Shown: positions 7,877 to 15,462, counted from the first letter of the stretch. The stretch: 42,276 nucleotides of DNA from Deltaproteobacteria bacterium (GCA_016218725.1 JACRDB010000114.1:1-42276); one strand, 5' to 3'. Notes: generated by a model not told the origin, from the letters alone. Numbers and translations are program-made.

Positions 7877-9168
7877 AGCGCGAAGAACACGCTGGCGGCG
7901 AGGTCCAGGGACACCGGCGAGGTCTCCGGCAGCACCCAGAGCGTGGGGCTCACCAGGTCCAGCTCCAGCCTCACGCGCCGGGCCAGCGGGAACGAGAGCC
8001 CCGCGGTGACGCGCACCACGGGGCCGTTGGCCGGGAGGTACCCGAGCTCCAGCCGCAGCGGGATGAAGATCCGGGACTGCGGCACCAGGTCCACGGCGGT
8101 CTCCACGCCGACCAGGATGAGCGCGTTGGAGACGCGCCCCTGGCGGCCCCGGAGGTTCGCGTAGGAGAGGCTCCCGGTGAAGCCCAGGCGGTCCGAGACA
8201 TAGTACGCCGCCCGCGCCGCGAGCATCACGTTCACGAAGGAGTCCCGACCGGGCCCGAAGGCCAGGTCCAGGCCCCCGCCGAGCTCCCAGCGCCGGGGGT
8301 GCACCCGGAGCCGCCGCGCGCGCCGTACGGGCGCCTGGGGCGCCTCGGGCGCAGAGGCCACCGGGGTCCGGGGAGGCACCAGCAGGGCCGGGAGCGCCTC
8401 CCGGAGCGCGTCGCCCAGCTCGAACTGACCGGCCGTCAGGTCCCTCACGCGCTCCTCGGGCTCCACCGCCACGCGCACCCGCAGGCGCACCAGGTACCGC
8501 CTTCGAGCTGCCCGCACCTCGGCGGTCACCGCCACCGGCGCGCGCAGCGCCTCTTCGAGCTGATAGATCCCCTCCGGCGAGGGCGGGAACGAGAGCCCGA
8601 GGTCCCTCGCCGCGGTGTAGAGCTCCGGCGTCGGGATCACCTGGAACCCGAGGCCCGCCACGGCCTCCCGAAGGACGTCCGTCACGAACGCGCCCGCCGC
8701 CCGGTCCACCCCGAGGGGCGCCGCGTCAATGACCGCCGTGCGGGGCCCGTCGGGGTTGGCCGGAGGAGCCTCCGGGGCCGGTGGCAGCGGCACCTGGACC
8801 CCCGCGCCCGAAGGCGGCGGGGGCGCTCCCGTCGGGTCCGTAGGCTGTACCGCAGCGGCAGGAGCCCCGGGCGTCGCTTCCGGAGGCGTCTGCGCCACGG
8901 GGAGTGTCACCTGCGGGGTCTGTGCCGCAGCGGGCGTCGCTTCGGGAGGCGTTGTGGTGGGAGGCGCCTGCGCCGCAGGGGGCGTCGCCTGCGGGGTCTG
9001 CGCCGCAGGGGTGGGAGGCGTCTGCGGGGGCCTCGTGGTTGCGGCGGGGGGACGTGGCGCCGCGGTCGCGGGCGGACGGGGTCCGGCGGGGGTGGGGCGC
9101 GAGGGCTGCGCTCCGGCGGAGGAGGCCGCCAGGGCCAGCGCGAGCACCAGCGGGAGGGGGCGCTTCAT
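7873..9168 (-). CDS. Exported protein: Pro/Ala-rich linker, TolB/CsgG-like domain and barrel-like C-terminal half
   Basis: A signal peptide (MKRPLPLVLALALAASSAGA) is followed by about 130 residues of imperfect Pro/Ala/Thr/Gln repeats (units like AAQTPQ and PPEATP). Next comes a segment beginning RTAVIDAAPLGVDRAAGAFV, with the pattern of a TolB N-terminal or CsgG-type nucleotide-like fold (a beta-strand, then a helix, then GFQVIPTPEL). The last about 160 residues (from WELGGGLDLAFG) look like membrane beta-strands and end in SVFFAL. The ATG overlaps the upstream stop by 4 bp (ATGA), so translation is coupled to the MYXO-CTERM gene. No established function is recognised; a role in envelope assembly is only suggested by the architecture. 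Confidence 0.7.
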   Translation of the reverse strand: MKRPLPLVLALALAASSAGAQPSRPTPAGPRPPATAAPRPPAATTRPPQTPPTPAAQTPQATPPAAQAPPTTTPPEATPAAAQTPQVTLPVAQTPPEATPGAPAAAVQPTDPTGAPPPPSGAGVQVPLPPAPEAPPANPDGPRTAVIDAAPLGVDRAAGAFVTDVLREAVAGLGFQVIPTPELYTAARDLGLSFPPSPEGIYQLEEALRAPVAVTAEVRAARRRYLVRLRVRVAVEPEERVRDLTAGQFELGDALREALPALLVPPRTPVASAPEAPQAPVRRARRLRVHPRRWELGGGLDLAFGPGRDSFVNVMLAARAAYYVSDRLGFTGSLSYANLRGRQGRVSNALILVGVETAVDLVPQSRIFIPLRLELGYLPANGPVVRVTAGLSFPLARRVRLELDLVSPTLWVLPETSPVSLDLAASVFFAL

Positions 9169-10298
9169 CGCTCGGGAGGGTAGCGCGATTGCCGTCGGCG
9201 TTGGAGCATTCTTCTCGCGAAGAGGAGCCCCAGGGCGAGCGCCCACGGTGCGCGGGGCGGGGCGGCGGCGCGGCAGCCGCACGCTCCGGGCGGTGGCTCC
9301 GTGGTCCCTGGCGGCGGCGCGGCGTCGGCGGGCATCGGGTCCGAGGGCGGGCCGTCGGGCGGAGCGGTGTCGGGGGGCGGGGCAGCGGTGTCCGGCGGGC
9401 GGGGGGAGTCGATCTGGGCGCTGTCTACGGCGCTGTCGCGCACGCCGCCGTCACCGGGGCAGTCGCTGCGGTGTGGGGGGTCCGGCTCGGCGATGTTGGT
9501 GGTGGGGCCTCCGCAGGTACCGCACAGCTCGCTGCGGCGCGGGAGCGTGGCGGGGACAGCGGGGCCGTGGGCCTCCGACGGAGGTCTGCGGAGCCAGCCC
9601 CAGACCACCTCCTGGTAGGGGTACTCGCTCGCCGGGAGCTCCGGCGGATCTCGGTAGAACGGCCGGTCCGCGCGGAACATCGGGTTGTTCGGGTTGTTGC
9701 GGTAGGAGAGTCCACCGTAGGTCCAGACGGCGAAGTACCAATGCTCGATCAGGTCCGGGAGGCGATCGCCGACGCAGGGCATGGCCTCGAAGGCCGCGCA
9801 GAGGAGCCCCACCCCCACGGAGGCGTTGTACAGGGGCTCCCGGGAGACCCTGGGGCCGTCGAACACCGAGCGCTCTCCCGCGCGGAGCCCCTGGGAGACG
9901 CCCAGGAGCCCGAAGGCGCAGTCGCTCCGGACGAGGGTCCTCGGCGAGGCCGAGGGCGTCGGCGCGGTAGGTGCGCAGAAGTGCACCCAGGCGCTGTTCT
10001 CCGCGAGGGACACGGCCTTGAGGAGCGCGCAGGGGACGTGGGCCGGCACCGGGCGCGGGGCCGTCGGGCGGGAGCATCCCTCGGTGAGCGTGGGGGGCAG
10101 GAACTGCCACCCCGCGGAGCCATAGCGGGCGGGGCCTGCGGCGGCGCGCTCCAGCACCGCGGCGAGCTCCGGCACCGCGGGGTTGGTCCCGGGCTCCGGG
10201 GGCACCCGGCAGGTGGGGTAGCTCGGGCAGAACTGCGCCCGCGCGGGGGCGGCGAAGGTCACGCCCAGGAGGGCTCCCAGCACAATGGACCCGCGCAT
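9165..10298 (-). CDS. Secreted lytic-transglycosylase-like protein with MYXO-CTERM tail
   Basis: A signal peptide (MRGSIVLGALLGVTFAAPARA) precedes a domain of about 220 residues. Its landmarks, AENSAW, SDCAFGLLGVSQGL, NASVGVGLL and WYFAVWTYGGLSY, follow the order of the SLT lysozyme-like fold (catalytic Glu, G-L-x-Q motif, Asn/Gly helix, A-x-Y-x-G). The Glu in AENSAW would be the catalytic acid. A Pro/Asp/Ala-rich spacer follows. The tail has GACGCRAAA, a hydrophobic helix (PWALALGLLF) and an Arg cluster (RRMLQRRRQ), the layout of the MYXO-CTERM sorting signal, which is processed so that proteins are anchored on the myxobacterial cell surface. The fold assignment is moderate; the tail is clear. 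It is coupled to the following gene by a 4-bp overlap. Confidence 0.72.
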   Translation of the reverse strand: MRGSIVLGALLGVTFAAPARAQFCPSYPTCRVPPEPGTNPAVPELAAVLERAAAGPARYGSAGWQFLPPTLTEGCSRPTAPRPVPAHVPCALLKAVSLAENSAWVHFCAPTAPTPSASPRTLVRSDCAFGLLGVSQGLRAGERSVFDGPRVSREPLYNASVGVGLLCAAFEAMPCVGDRLPDLIEHWYFAVWTYGGLSYRNNPNNPMFRADRPFYRDPPELPASEYPYQEVVWGWLRRPPSEAHGPAVPATLPRRSELCGTCGGPTTNIAEPDPPHRSDCPGDGGVRDSAVDSAQIDSPRPPDTAAPPPDTAPPDGPPSDPMPADAAPPPGTTEPPPGACGCRAAAPPRAPWALALGLLFARRMLQRRRQSRYPPER

Positions 10299-10359
10299 CG
10301 GGGCAGAGGATAGCAATCCCTCGACCGCCCGGACACCGGTTGTCACGGCCCGGGAGAGC

Positions 10360-10744
10360 GTGTGAACCTCCGCGGCATAAATGCCGGGGCTTCGCGGAAG
10401 CGTCACCGCTCCACGCGCTACACGAGGGAGGCTCACGCCGCCACCCGAGCCGGGGTTCCACCGGAACTACCTGGAGGCGAGGTGTGAACCTCGCGCCCAG
10501 GATACGTGAGGCACGTCCCCCACAGCCTTCGGAGACGAAGGCTGTCCAGGTGTCCCTGAGGGGACTTGGACGTGCCATGAACCATGCGTGTTTTATCGTG
10601 GCATGGTGGCCGAAGCTCTTGCGCTACGAACGCCTTACACTCGTTTCTCAAAGATCCGCCCGGGTCCGAGGACCCACTCCCACGCTGCCCCATCCACACC
10701 CCCGACGCAAGGCCATCTTGGACATACTCTGTCCACGTCGGGGG
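10360..10744 (+). ncRNA. Candidate structured RNA or 5' leader upstream of the LKR-like gene
   Basis: The 517-bp gap 10299-10815 has no convincing coding frame and is less GC-rich in part. It holds a dense series of inverted repeats. 10362-10371 pairs with 10427-10436 (one A.C mismatch), enclosing hairpins 10373-10386 and 10389-10401. 10455-10467 is a hairpin. 10470-10474 pairs with 10497-10501 around a perfect 7-bp stem 10477-10483/10488-10494 with a GTGA loop. 10510-10518 pairs with 10568-10576 (9 bp) and closes a three-way junction containing a perfect 10-bp stem (10522-10531/10536-10545, loop GAGA) and a 5-bp stem (10552-10556/10561-10565). Further stems lie at 10581-10607 and 10699-10744. 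Two loops are GNRA only when read on the plus strand, which favours plus-strand RNA. No consensus of RNase P, tmRNA, SRP RNA or lysine riboswitch was recognised. A repeat-derived element is the main alternative. Confidence 0.45.
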
Positions 10745-10815
10745 CGCTTCTCCCTCGGCCTGAAGGCCAAGGCCCTCGCGTCTCCTCCGCTGGAATGGTA
10801 GAGCGCTGCGCCGTC

Positions 10816-12114
10816 ATGAAGCTCCGGGACGCCATCGGGATCCTCCATGAGACCAAGAACCGCTTCGAGCGCCGCGTGCCGCTGGTGCCCTCGGAGGTCG
10901 CGCGGCTGGTGGGGGAGGGCCTGGCCGTGCGCGTGCAGCGCTCGCCCACGCGAGCGTTCACCGACGACGAGTTCCGCGCCGCCGGGGCCGAGGTGGTGGA
11001 CGACGTCGGAGACTGTCGGCTGCTCCTCGGGGTCAAGGAGGTCAAGCCCTCGCAGGTGTCGCCGGGGCAGACCGTGTGCTGCTTCTCACACACCATCAAG
11101 GGCCAGGCCCACAACATGCCGCTCCTTGCGCACTTCCTCCGCGTGGGCGCGTCGCTCGTGGACTACGAGGTCATCGTGGACGACGCGGGCGCGCGCCGGG
11201 TGGCGTTCGGGCGCTACGCCGGGCTGGCCGGCGCCCACGAGACGCTCTGGACCCTCGGGCACCGCCTGGCGCACCTGGGCCATGGCAACGCCCTGACGGC
11301 GCTGCGGCACGCGGTGGACTACCCGGACCTCGCGGCGATGGTCTCGCACACCCGCCAAGCGCTCGCGGCCTGCGCGAGGGAGCCGACGTCGGCGCTGGAG
11401 CCCTTCGCCGTGGCGGTGACGGGCGAGGGGAGGGTCTCTCGCGGGGCCCTGGAGTACTTTGACCTCGTGGGCGCCGAGAGGGTCCCCCACGCCGCCCTGG
11501 GAGCGCGCCCCGGCGGGAGCCCCCTGGCCGTGGTGCACCTCACCGACCGCGAGGTCTTCGTGCGCGCCGACGGGGCCTTCACCCTGGAGGACTTCATCGC
11601 GAGGCCCGAGCGGTACCTCTCCGTGGGGGCGATGTACCTCCCGGCGGTCCGGGCGCTGGTCAACGGGCTCTACTGGGACGCGCGCTTTCCGCGGCTCCTG
11701 GACGCCTCCACCCTGCGGCGCATGTACGACAACCGCGCGCTGCCCGTGGCCCTCGGGGACGTCGCGTGCGACCTCCACGGCGGCGTCGAGTGGACCGTCC
11801 GCGCGACGGAGAACGACGCCCCGGCCTTTGTGTACGACCCCGACTCGGGGCGCGCCACCGTCGGCGTGGAGGGCCCCGGCGTGGCCATCATGGCGGTGGA
11901 CAACCTCCCGTGCGCGCTCCCTCGCGACGCCAGCGTGGACTTCTCCCGGGCCCTGGTGCCCTACGTGCGGGCCTTCTTCGAGGCGGACTTCTCGCGAGGT
12001 GTGGACATGCTGCCGACGGCCCTGCGCCGCGCGGTGGTGGTGGCCTCGGGGCGCCTGGGGCCCGCGCACACGGGCCTCGAGGCCGCGCTGCCGAAGGACC
12101 CGGTCGCGCGCTAG
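10816..12114 (+). CDS. Lysine-ketoglutarate reductase-like (saccharopine-forming) dehydrogenase
   Basis: It is predicted to reduce the imine of lysine and 2-oxoglutarate to saccharopine, or to act on a related substrate. The N-terminal 150 residues match the alanine-dehydrogenase/transhydrogenase-type N domain as found in the reductase half of the eukaryotic bifunctional enzyme AASS: ETKNRFERRVPLVPSEVARL, then LLLGVKEV, CFSHTIKGQAHNMPLL, VDYEVIVDD and VAFGRYAGLAGAHE. A nucleotide-binding part follows (VAVTGEGRVSRGALEYF). The protein has 432 residues and no saccharopine-dehydrogenase half; no such gene is in the window. ATG 10816 is chosen; ATG 10795 is in frame. A long structured leader lies upstream. 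Its stop shares CTAG with the convergent PEGA gene. The exact substrate is not certain. Confidence 0.8.
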   Translation: MKLRDAIGILHETKNRFERRVPLVPSEVARLVGEGLAVRVQRSPTRAFTDDEFRAAGAEVVDDVGDCRLLLGVKEVKPSQVSPGQTVCCFSHTIKGQAHNMPLLAHFLRVGASLVDYEVIVDDAGARRVAFGRYAGLAGAHETLWTLGHRLAHLGHGNALTALRHAVDYPDLAAMVSHTRQALAACAREPTSALEPFAVAVTGEGRVSRGALEYFDLVGAERVPHAALGARPGGSPLAVVHLTDREVFVRADGAFTLEDFIARPERYLSVGAMYLPAVRALVNGLYWDARFPRLLDASTLRRMYDNRALPVALGDVACDLHGGVEWTVRATENDAPAFVYDPDSGRATVGVEGPGVAIMAVDNLPCALPRDASVDFSRALVPYVRAFFEADFSRGVDMLPTALRRAVVVASGRLGPAHTGLEAALPKDPVAR

Positions 12115-13205
12115 AACCGCAGCCGGACGCTCCCGCTGAACCCGTCGGCGGTGGGGGCCAGGGCGACATCCGCGGAGGACGAGCCGCCGCGGCTCAGGGC
12201 CCAGAGCACCGCCGTGGCGACGCCGAAGGCCCCCGCGGCCACGAAGGTCACGTTGGTGAGCGTGCGGTAGAGCGTCCCGCGGTCGGCCAGGGCCTGGGCG
12301 TCCGGGTCGTCCTGGAAGCGCTGGGAGAAGCTCTGGTGCGTGGCCAGGGTCAGGAGCCCGAAGCTCGTCCCTGCGAGGGCCAGCGCCCCGGTGGTGGCCA
12401 GGCCCACGGCGAAGAACACCGGTCGCACCCTGGGCTCCCGGGCGAGCCTCACGGTGATGGTGCGCGTGGACCCCGGAGGGACCAGCACGGCGCTGCTCCA
12501 CGGTCGATGCCCCGGGGCGGTGATCGTCACCCGGTGCTCCCCCGGCGCGACCACCACCGGCGAGCCCACGGCGTTCGCCCGCCCGTCGAGCTCCAGCACC
12601 GCGCCGCCGGGGGCGCCCCGCACGGTCACCTGCGTGGGCGCCTCTACGCGACGGCGTAGCGCAAAGGCCGTCTCCTGGTGGTCCCCGGAGGCCAGGCTCA
12701 GCGCGCGCTCCTCGGTCTCGTAGCCCTCGGCGGAGACCACCAGGGTGTGGCGATCGGGGCCGAGGGCCAGCGGCTCTGCGAGCGCCTCGCGGGGCACCGC
12801 CACGCCGTCGATGGTGAGCGGGGCCTCCGGCGGCGTCACCGTCACGCGCACGTACGCCAGGAGCGCCCGGAGCTGCGCGAGCACGGCCTGCACCTCGGCG
12901 CGGCGCTCCGGGGCTAGCCCCTCGGCCTGGGCCAGGTACGACTCAAGGCTCCGGGCCGCCTCGGGGTAGCGGTGCAGCGCCTGGTACGTGGCCCCGAGGT
13001 TGAAGAGCACGCTCGCCCGGTGTGACAGCTCGTAGGCCCGCTGGAACTCCACCAGGGCCCCGGCGAAGTTGTTCTGGCCAAAGAGCACCAGGCCCCGGTC
13101 AAAGTGTGTCCGCGCCTCCGCCTCGGGCGTCTCCTGCGCCAGGACCAGGGAGCCTTGAAGGAGCGCGCACAGCGCGAACGATGGGACCGACCAGCAACGC
13201 CGCAC
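12111..13205 (-). CDS. Exported TPR and PEGA-domain protein
   Basis: A signal peptide (CWSVPSFALCALLQGSLVLA) is followed by a TPR-like region (about 25-105; EARTHFDRGLVLFGQNNFAG and VLFNLGATYQALHRYPEAA). Then come two PEGA-type beta-sandwich repeats (about 115-185 with VTVTPPEAPLTIDGVAVPRE, and 190-255 with VTVRGAPGGAVLELDGRAN), and two transmembrane helices near 270-290 and 315-335. PEGA domains are thought to bind extracytoplasmic ligands or surface-layer partners. This combination is common beside myxobacterial Ser/Thr kinases. The start is GTG 13205; a hairpin at 13210-13226 lies just upstream of it. It is the last gene of the shell protein-kinase-PEGA unit, 30 bp after the kinase. Confidence 0.85.
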   Translation of the reverse strand: MRRCWSVPSFALCALLQGSLVLAQETPEAEARTHFDRGLVLFGQNNFAGALVEFQRAYELSHRASVLFNLGATYQALHRYPEAARSLESYLAQAEGLAPERRAEVQAVLAQLRALLAYVRVTVTPPEAPLTIDGVAVPREALAEPLALGPDRHTLVVSAEGYETEERALSLASGDHQETAFALRRRVEAPTQVTVRGAPGGAVLELDGRANAVGSPVVVAPGEHRVTITAPGHRPWSSAVLVPPGSTRTITVRLAREPRVRPVFFAVGLATTGALALAGTSFGLLTLATHQSFSQRFQDDPDAQALADRGTLYRTLTNVTFVAAGAFGVATAVLWALSRGGSSSADVALAPTADGFSGSVRLRF

Positions 13206-13209
13206 CCCC

Positions 13210-13226
13210 GGACGGTACCACCGTCC
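13210..13226 (-). promoter_or_regulatory. Perfect 7-bp hairpin between kinase and PEGA genes
   Basis: GGACGGT and ACCGTCC flank a 3-base loop in the 30-bp gap between the kinase stop (13236) and the GTG start of the TPR-PEGA gene (13205). In mRNA the stem would end about 4 bases before the start codon and could mask ribosome entry or attenuate transcription. No U-run follows, so it is not a standard terminator. Confidence 0.35.
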
Positions 13227-13235
13227 CGGCGCGGT

Positions 13236-14759
13236 CTAGAACTCGTTCGTGGGCCGGAGCTGGCCGTTCTGTTGCGTGGTTCCGCCCGGTGGCGGCGCCG
13301 CCGCGCTCCCTGGCGGCTCTGGCGCGCCGGTGCGGTCCCGCTCGCCGTGGCGTCCGCTCCGCCCGTGGCGCCCGCGCGGAGCTTCCCCGGGAGGTGGGGA
13401 AACCTGCGGGGATGTAGTGGGAGGTGCGACCTCTGGCAGGAGCGCCGGCTCCAGCGCGAGGTCCCGCTCTGCGACGAGGGTGCGCACGAAGGGCTGGCGT
13501 CCCGGGGCGGTGATCTGGAGCTGGTGGGTGGTGCCCCGACGGAGGGAGAAGGTGCTGGCGCGTTGGGGAGCGCCGTCCAGGTGGACGACGGACTCCGGAG
13601 GGAGGCCCTGGAGCTCCACCTGCACTGTGGGGGGGACGAGCCTCGCGGGCCTCGGGGTCACCGTGGACGACGCCGCGGGGGTACGCAGGGAGAGGGCCGC
13701 CACGACGACCAGGCCCACCACCGCCGAGAGCCCGAGGGCCAGGGCGAGGCCCCGGCGGGGCCACGGCGCGACGTCCCCGGTGCTCCGTGCCGCGGCGACG
13801 TCCACCTGCGTGGGGCCGATGCCCTCGGTGACCTGCCGGGAGACCTCCGGGGTGAGGAGCCTCGGCGACGGCACCAGGTGCTCCAGGTCCACCACGGAGG
13901 AGGCCCCGAAGGGTCTGAGCGCGTCCAGGAACTCCGCGGCGGACGGGAAGCGCTGCTCCCGGTCGGCCTCCAGGGCCTTGAAAATGATGTCTTCGAGGGC
14001 CTTTGGGAGCGTCGGGTCGATCTCCGTGGGGGGCGTCGGCGGGGGCTTGCGATACACGATCGCCATCAGGAGCTCGGCGTGGCTCTCGGCGTCGAAGGGC
14101 AGCCTCCCGGTGACCAGGAGGTACAAGAGCACCCCGGCGGCGTAGAGGTCCGCGCGGTGGTCTACGTCCTTGCGGGCGAGGGCCTGCTCCGGGGACATGT
14201 ACACGGGCGTGCCCATGAGCACCCCGGTGCGGGTGAGCGAGCGCTGCACGGCGTTCTCGTCGCCGGTGAACTTGCTGATCCCAAAGTCCAGGAGCTTGAC
14301 CACGTCCGGGTCACCGTGGCCCCGGCGCTGGAGGAAGACGTTCTCGGGCTTCAGGTCCCGGTGCACGATGCCCTTGGCGTGCGCCGCCGCCAGGGCGGCC
14401 AGCACCTGCCCCACGATGGCCGCGGCGATCTCCACGGGGAGCACCCGCACGCGCTCCACCACGTCCGCGAGGTTCTCCCCGTGGAGGAACTCCATGGCGA
14501 TGTACGGCACCTGCTCGTGGGTGCCGAAGTCCATCACCTCGACGATGTGCTCGTGGCCGATGGACCCCGCGGCCCGCGCCTCCAGCTCGAAGCGCTCCAC
14601 GATCTCCGCCTTGCGCGCGTACTCCGGGTGCAGCACCTTCACCGCCACCCGGCGGTTGATGTGCATGTGCTCCGCCTCGTAGACCGTGCCCATCCCGCCC
14701 TCGCCGACGCGACGGACGATCCGGTAGCGATCCCCCAGGACGGTTCCGACATCGATCAT
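13236..14759 (-). CDS. Transmembrane Ser/Thr protein kinase (Pkn type)
   Basis: The 507 residues begin with a complete Hanks-type kinase domain (about 12-275): glycine loop GEGGMGTVY (19-27), invariant Lys41 (VAVK), HRDLKPEN (133-140, catalytic Asp135), DFG (158-160) and activation-segment GTPVYMSPEQ. A single transmembrane helix (RGLALALGLSAVVGLVVVAA) lies near residues 335-360. The outer part holds a PEGA-like segment (VELQGLPPESVVHLDGAPQR) and a basic, Pro-rich, disordered end. The ATG 14759 gives the usual short lead to the kinase fold; a GTG at 14774 is an alternative. It lies 16 bp after the BMC shell gene and 30 bp before the TPR-PEGA gene, and these are likely co-transcribed. Shell protein and PEGA protein are natural candidates for partners or substrates, but this is inference. 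Confidence 0.92.
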   Translation of the reverse strand: MIDVGTVLGDRYRIVRRVGEGGMGTVYEAEHMHINRRVAVKVLHPEYARKAEIVERFELEARAAGSIGHEHIVEVMDFGTHEQVPYIAMEFLHGENLADVVERVRVLPVEIAAAIVGQVLAALAAAHAKGIVHRDLKPENVFLQRRGHGDPDVVKLLDFGISKFTGDENAVQRSLTRTGVLMGTPVYMSPEQALARKDVDHRADLYAAGVLLYLLVTGRLPFDAESHAELLMAIVYRKPPPTPPTEIDPTLPKALEDIIFKALEADREQRFPSAAEFLDALRPFGASSVVDLEHLVPSPRLLTPEVSRQVTEGIGPTQVDVAAARSTGDVAPWPRRGLALALGLSAVVGLVVVAALSLRTPAASSTVTPRPARLVPPTVQVELQGLPPESVVHLDGAPQRASTFSLRRGTTHQLQITAPGRQPFVRTLVAERDLALEPALLPEVAPPTTSPQVSPPPGEAPRGRHGRSGRHGERDRTGAPEPPGSAAAPPPGGTTQQNGQLRPTNEF

Positions 14760-14775
14760 GGACGCAACGGTCACT

Positions 14776-15357
14776 CTACCACGGTCCGGGCCTCGCGCCG
14801 CCCCGGCCGGCGCCCGCGGAGGCATGCACCGCCTCGTCGGGGTTGGCGAGCACCTCCCGGCCCGCCAGGCAGGCGGCGCCCGCGGCCTCGCCCCCGGCGT
14901 CCAGGGCCGCCTCCACGTCGCCGAGCGCGCCGGTGAGCACCACCGTGCCCTTGCCGCCGATGCCCCGGGCCAGGTGCAGCTCGACCAGGCGCACCGCCGC
15001 GGCCTTGAGCGCCGCGTCCGCCGCGCGCACCGCGGACGCCAGGGTCGAGAGCTCCAGCACCCCGAGAGCGCCCAACGCTCCGAGCGTGCGACACCCGCTG
15101 CACAGCGCCGCGGTCAGGGCCTCGTGGGCGGCCGCCAGGAAGGTGTGGTCCACGAGCGACGGCCCCGCCGCGTCCAGGCCCGCCGCCAGGGCCTCCTCCA
15201 GCTCCGCCTCGCCGCCTCGGAGCGCGATCCAGAATTTCCCCGGGGAGATGGGCTCGGCGTGGAGCACCTCGACGGTGGCCCGCTTGGCCATGGCGTCCAG
15301 GACCACGTACCCCCGGGCGATGGACCTCACCTCCAGAATGACCAGGGCTGGGCCCAC
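14776..15357 (-). CDS. PduT-like tandem BMC-domain shell protein (BMC-T)
   Basis: Two bacterial microcompartment domains are visible in 193 residues: about 4-80 (ALVILEVRSIARGYVVLDAM, then ISPGKFWIALRGGEAELEEA) and about 97-170 (ALGVLELSTLASAVRAADAA, then ARGIGGKGTVVLTGALGDVE). Order, spacing and length match PduT of propanediol-utilisation compartments, which forms trimers in the shell facet. The pore-lining Cys38 that carries the 4Fe-4S cluster in PduT is Ser38 here (ISPGKF). A CxxC (CSGC, 86-89) lies between the domains. The GTG start at 15357 is chosen for GAGAGG (15362-15367) just upstream and the match to family N-termini; ATG 15426 would add 23 residues. No other shell protein or signature enzyme is seen in the window. 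It is the first gene of an operon with a Ser/Thr kinase and a TPR-PEGA protein. Confidence 0.88.
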   Translation of the reverse strand: MGPALVILEVRSIARGYVVLDAMAKRATVEVLHAEPISPGKFWIALRGGEAELEEALAAGLDAAGPSLVDHTFLAAAHEALTAALCSGCRTLGALGALGVLELSTLASAVRAADAALKAAAVRLVELHLARGIGGKGTVVLTGALGDVEAALDAGGEAAGAACLAGREVLANPDEAVHASAGAGRGGARPGPW

Positions 15358-15462
15358 GGAACCTCTCGCTGCGGGTAGCACGTATCCAGGGTTTGCCCTC
15401 AAGGCCGACGAGGGCGGAGCCCGCATGGTACACTGTCGGCCGCCCGGAGCGACCCCCGCGCG

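Noticed and set aside
10360..10744. RNase P RNA, tmRNA, SRP RNA or lysine riboswitch
   Set aside because: The conserved blocks of these RNAs were not recognised on either strand; only generic stems and GNRA loops are present.
10360..10744. Retron msr-msd
   Set aside because: No reverse transcriptase gene follows; the next gene is a dehydrogenase, and the typical msr/msd arrangement was not found.
10588..10794. N-terminal extension of the LKR-like protein
   Set aside because: The extra residues have no homology pattern, the DNA is full of stem structures, and the conserved domain begins right after ATG 10816.
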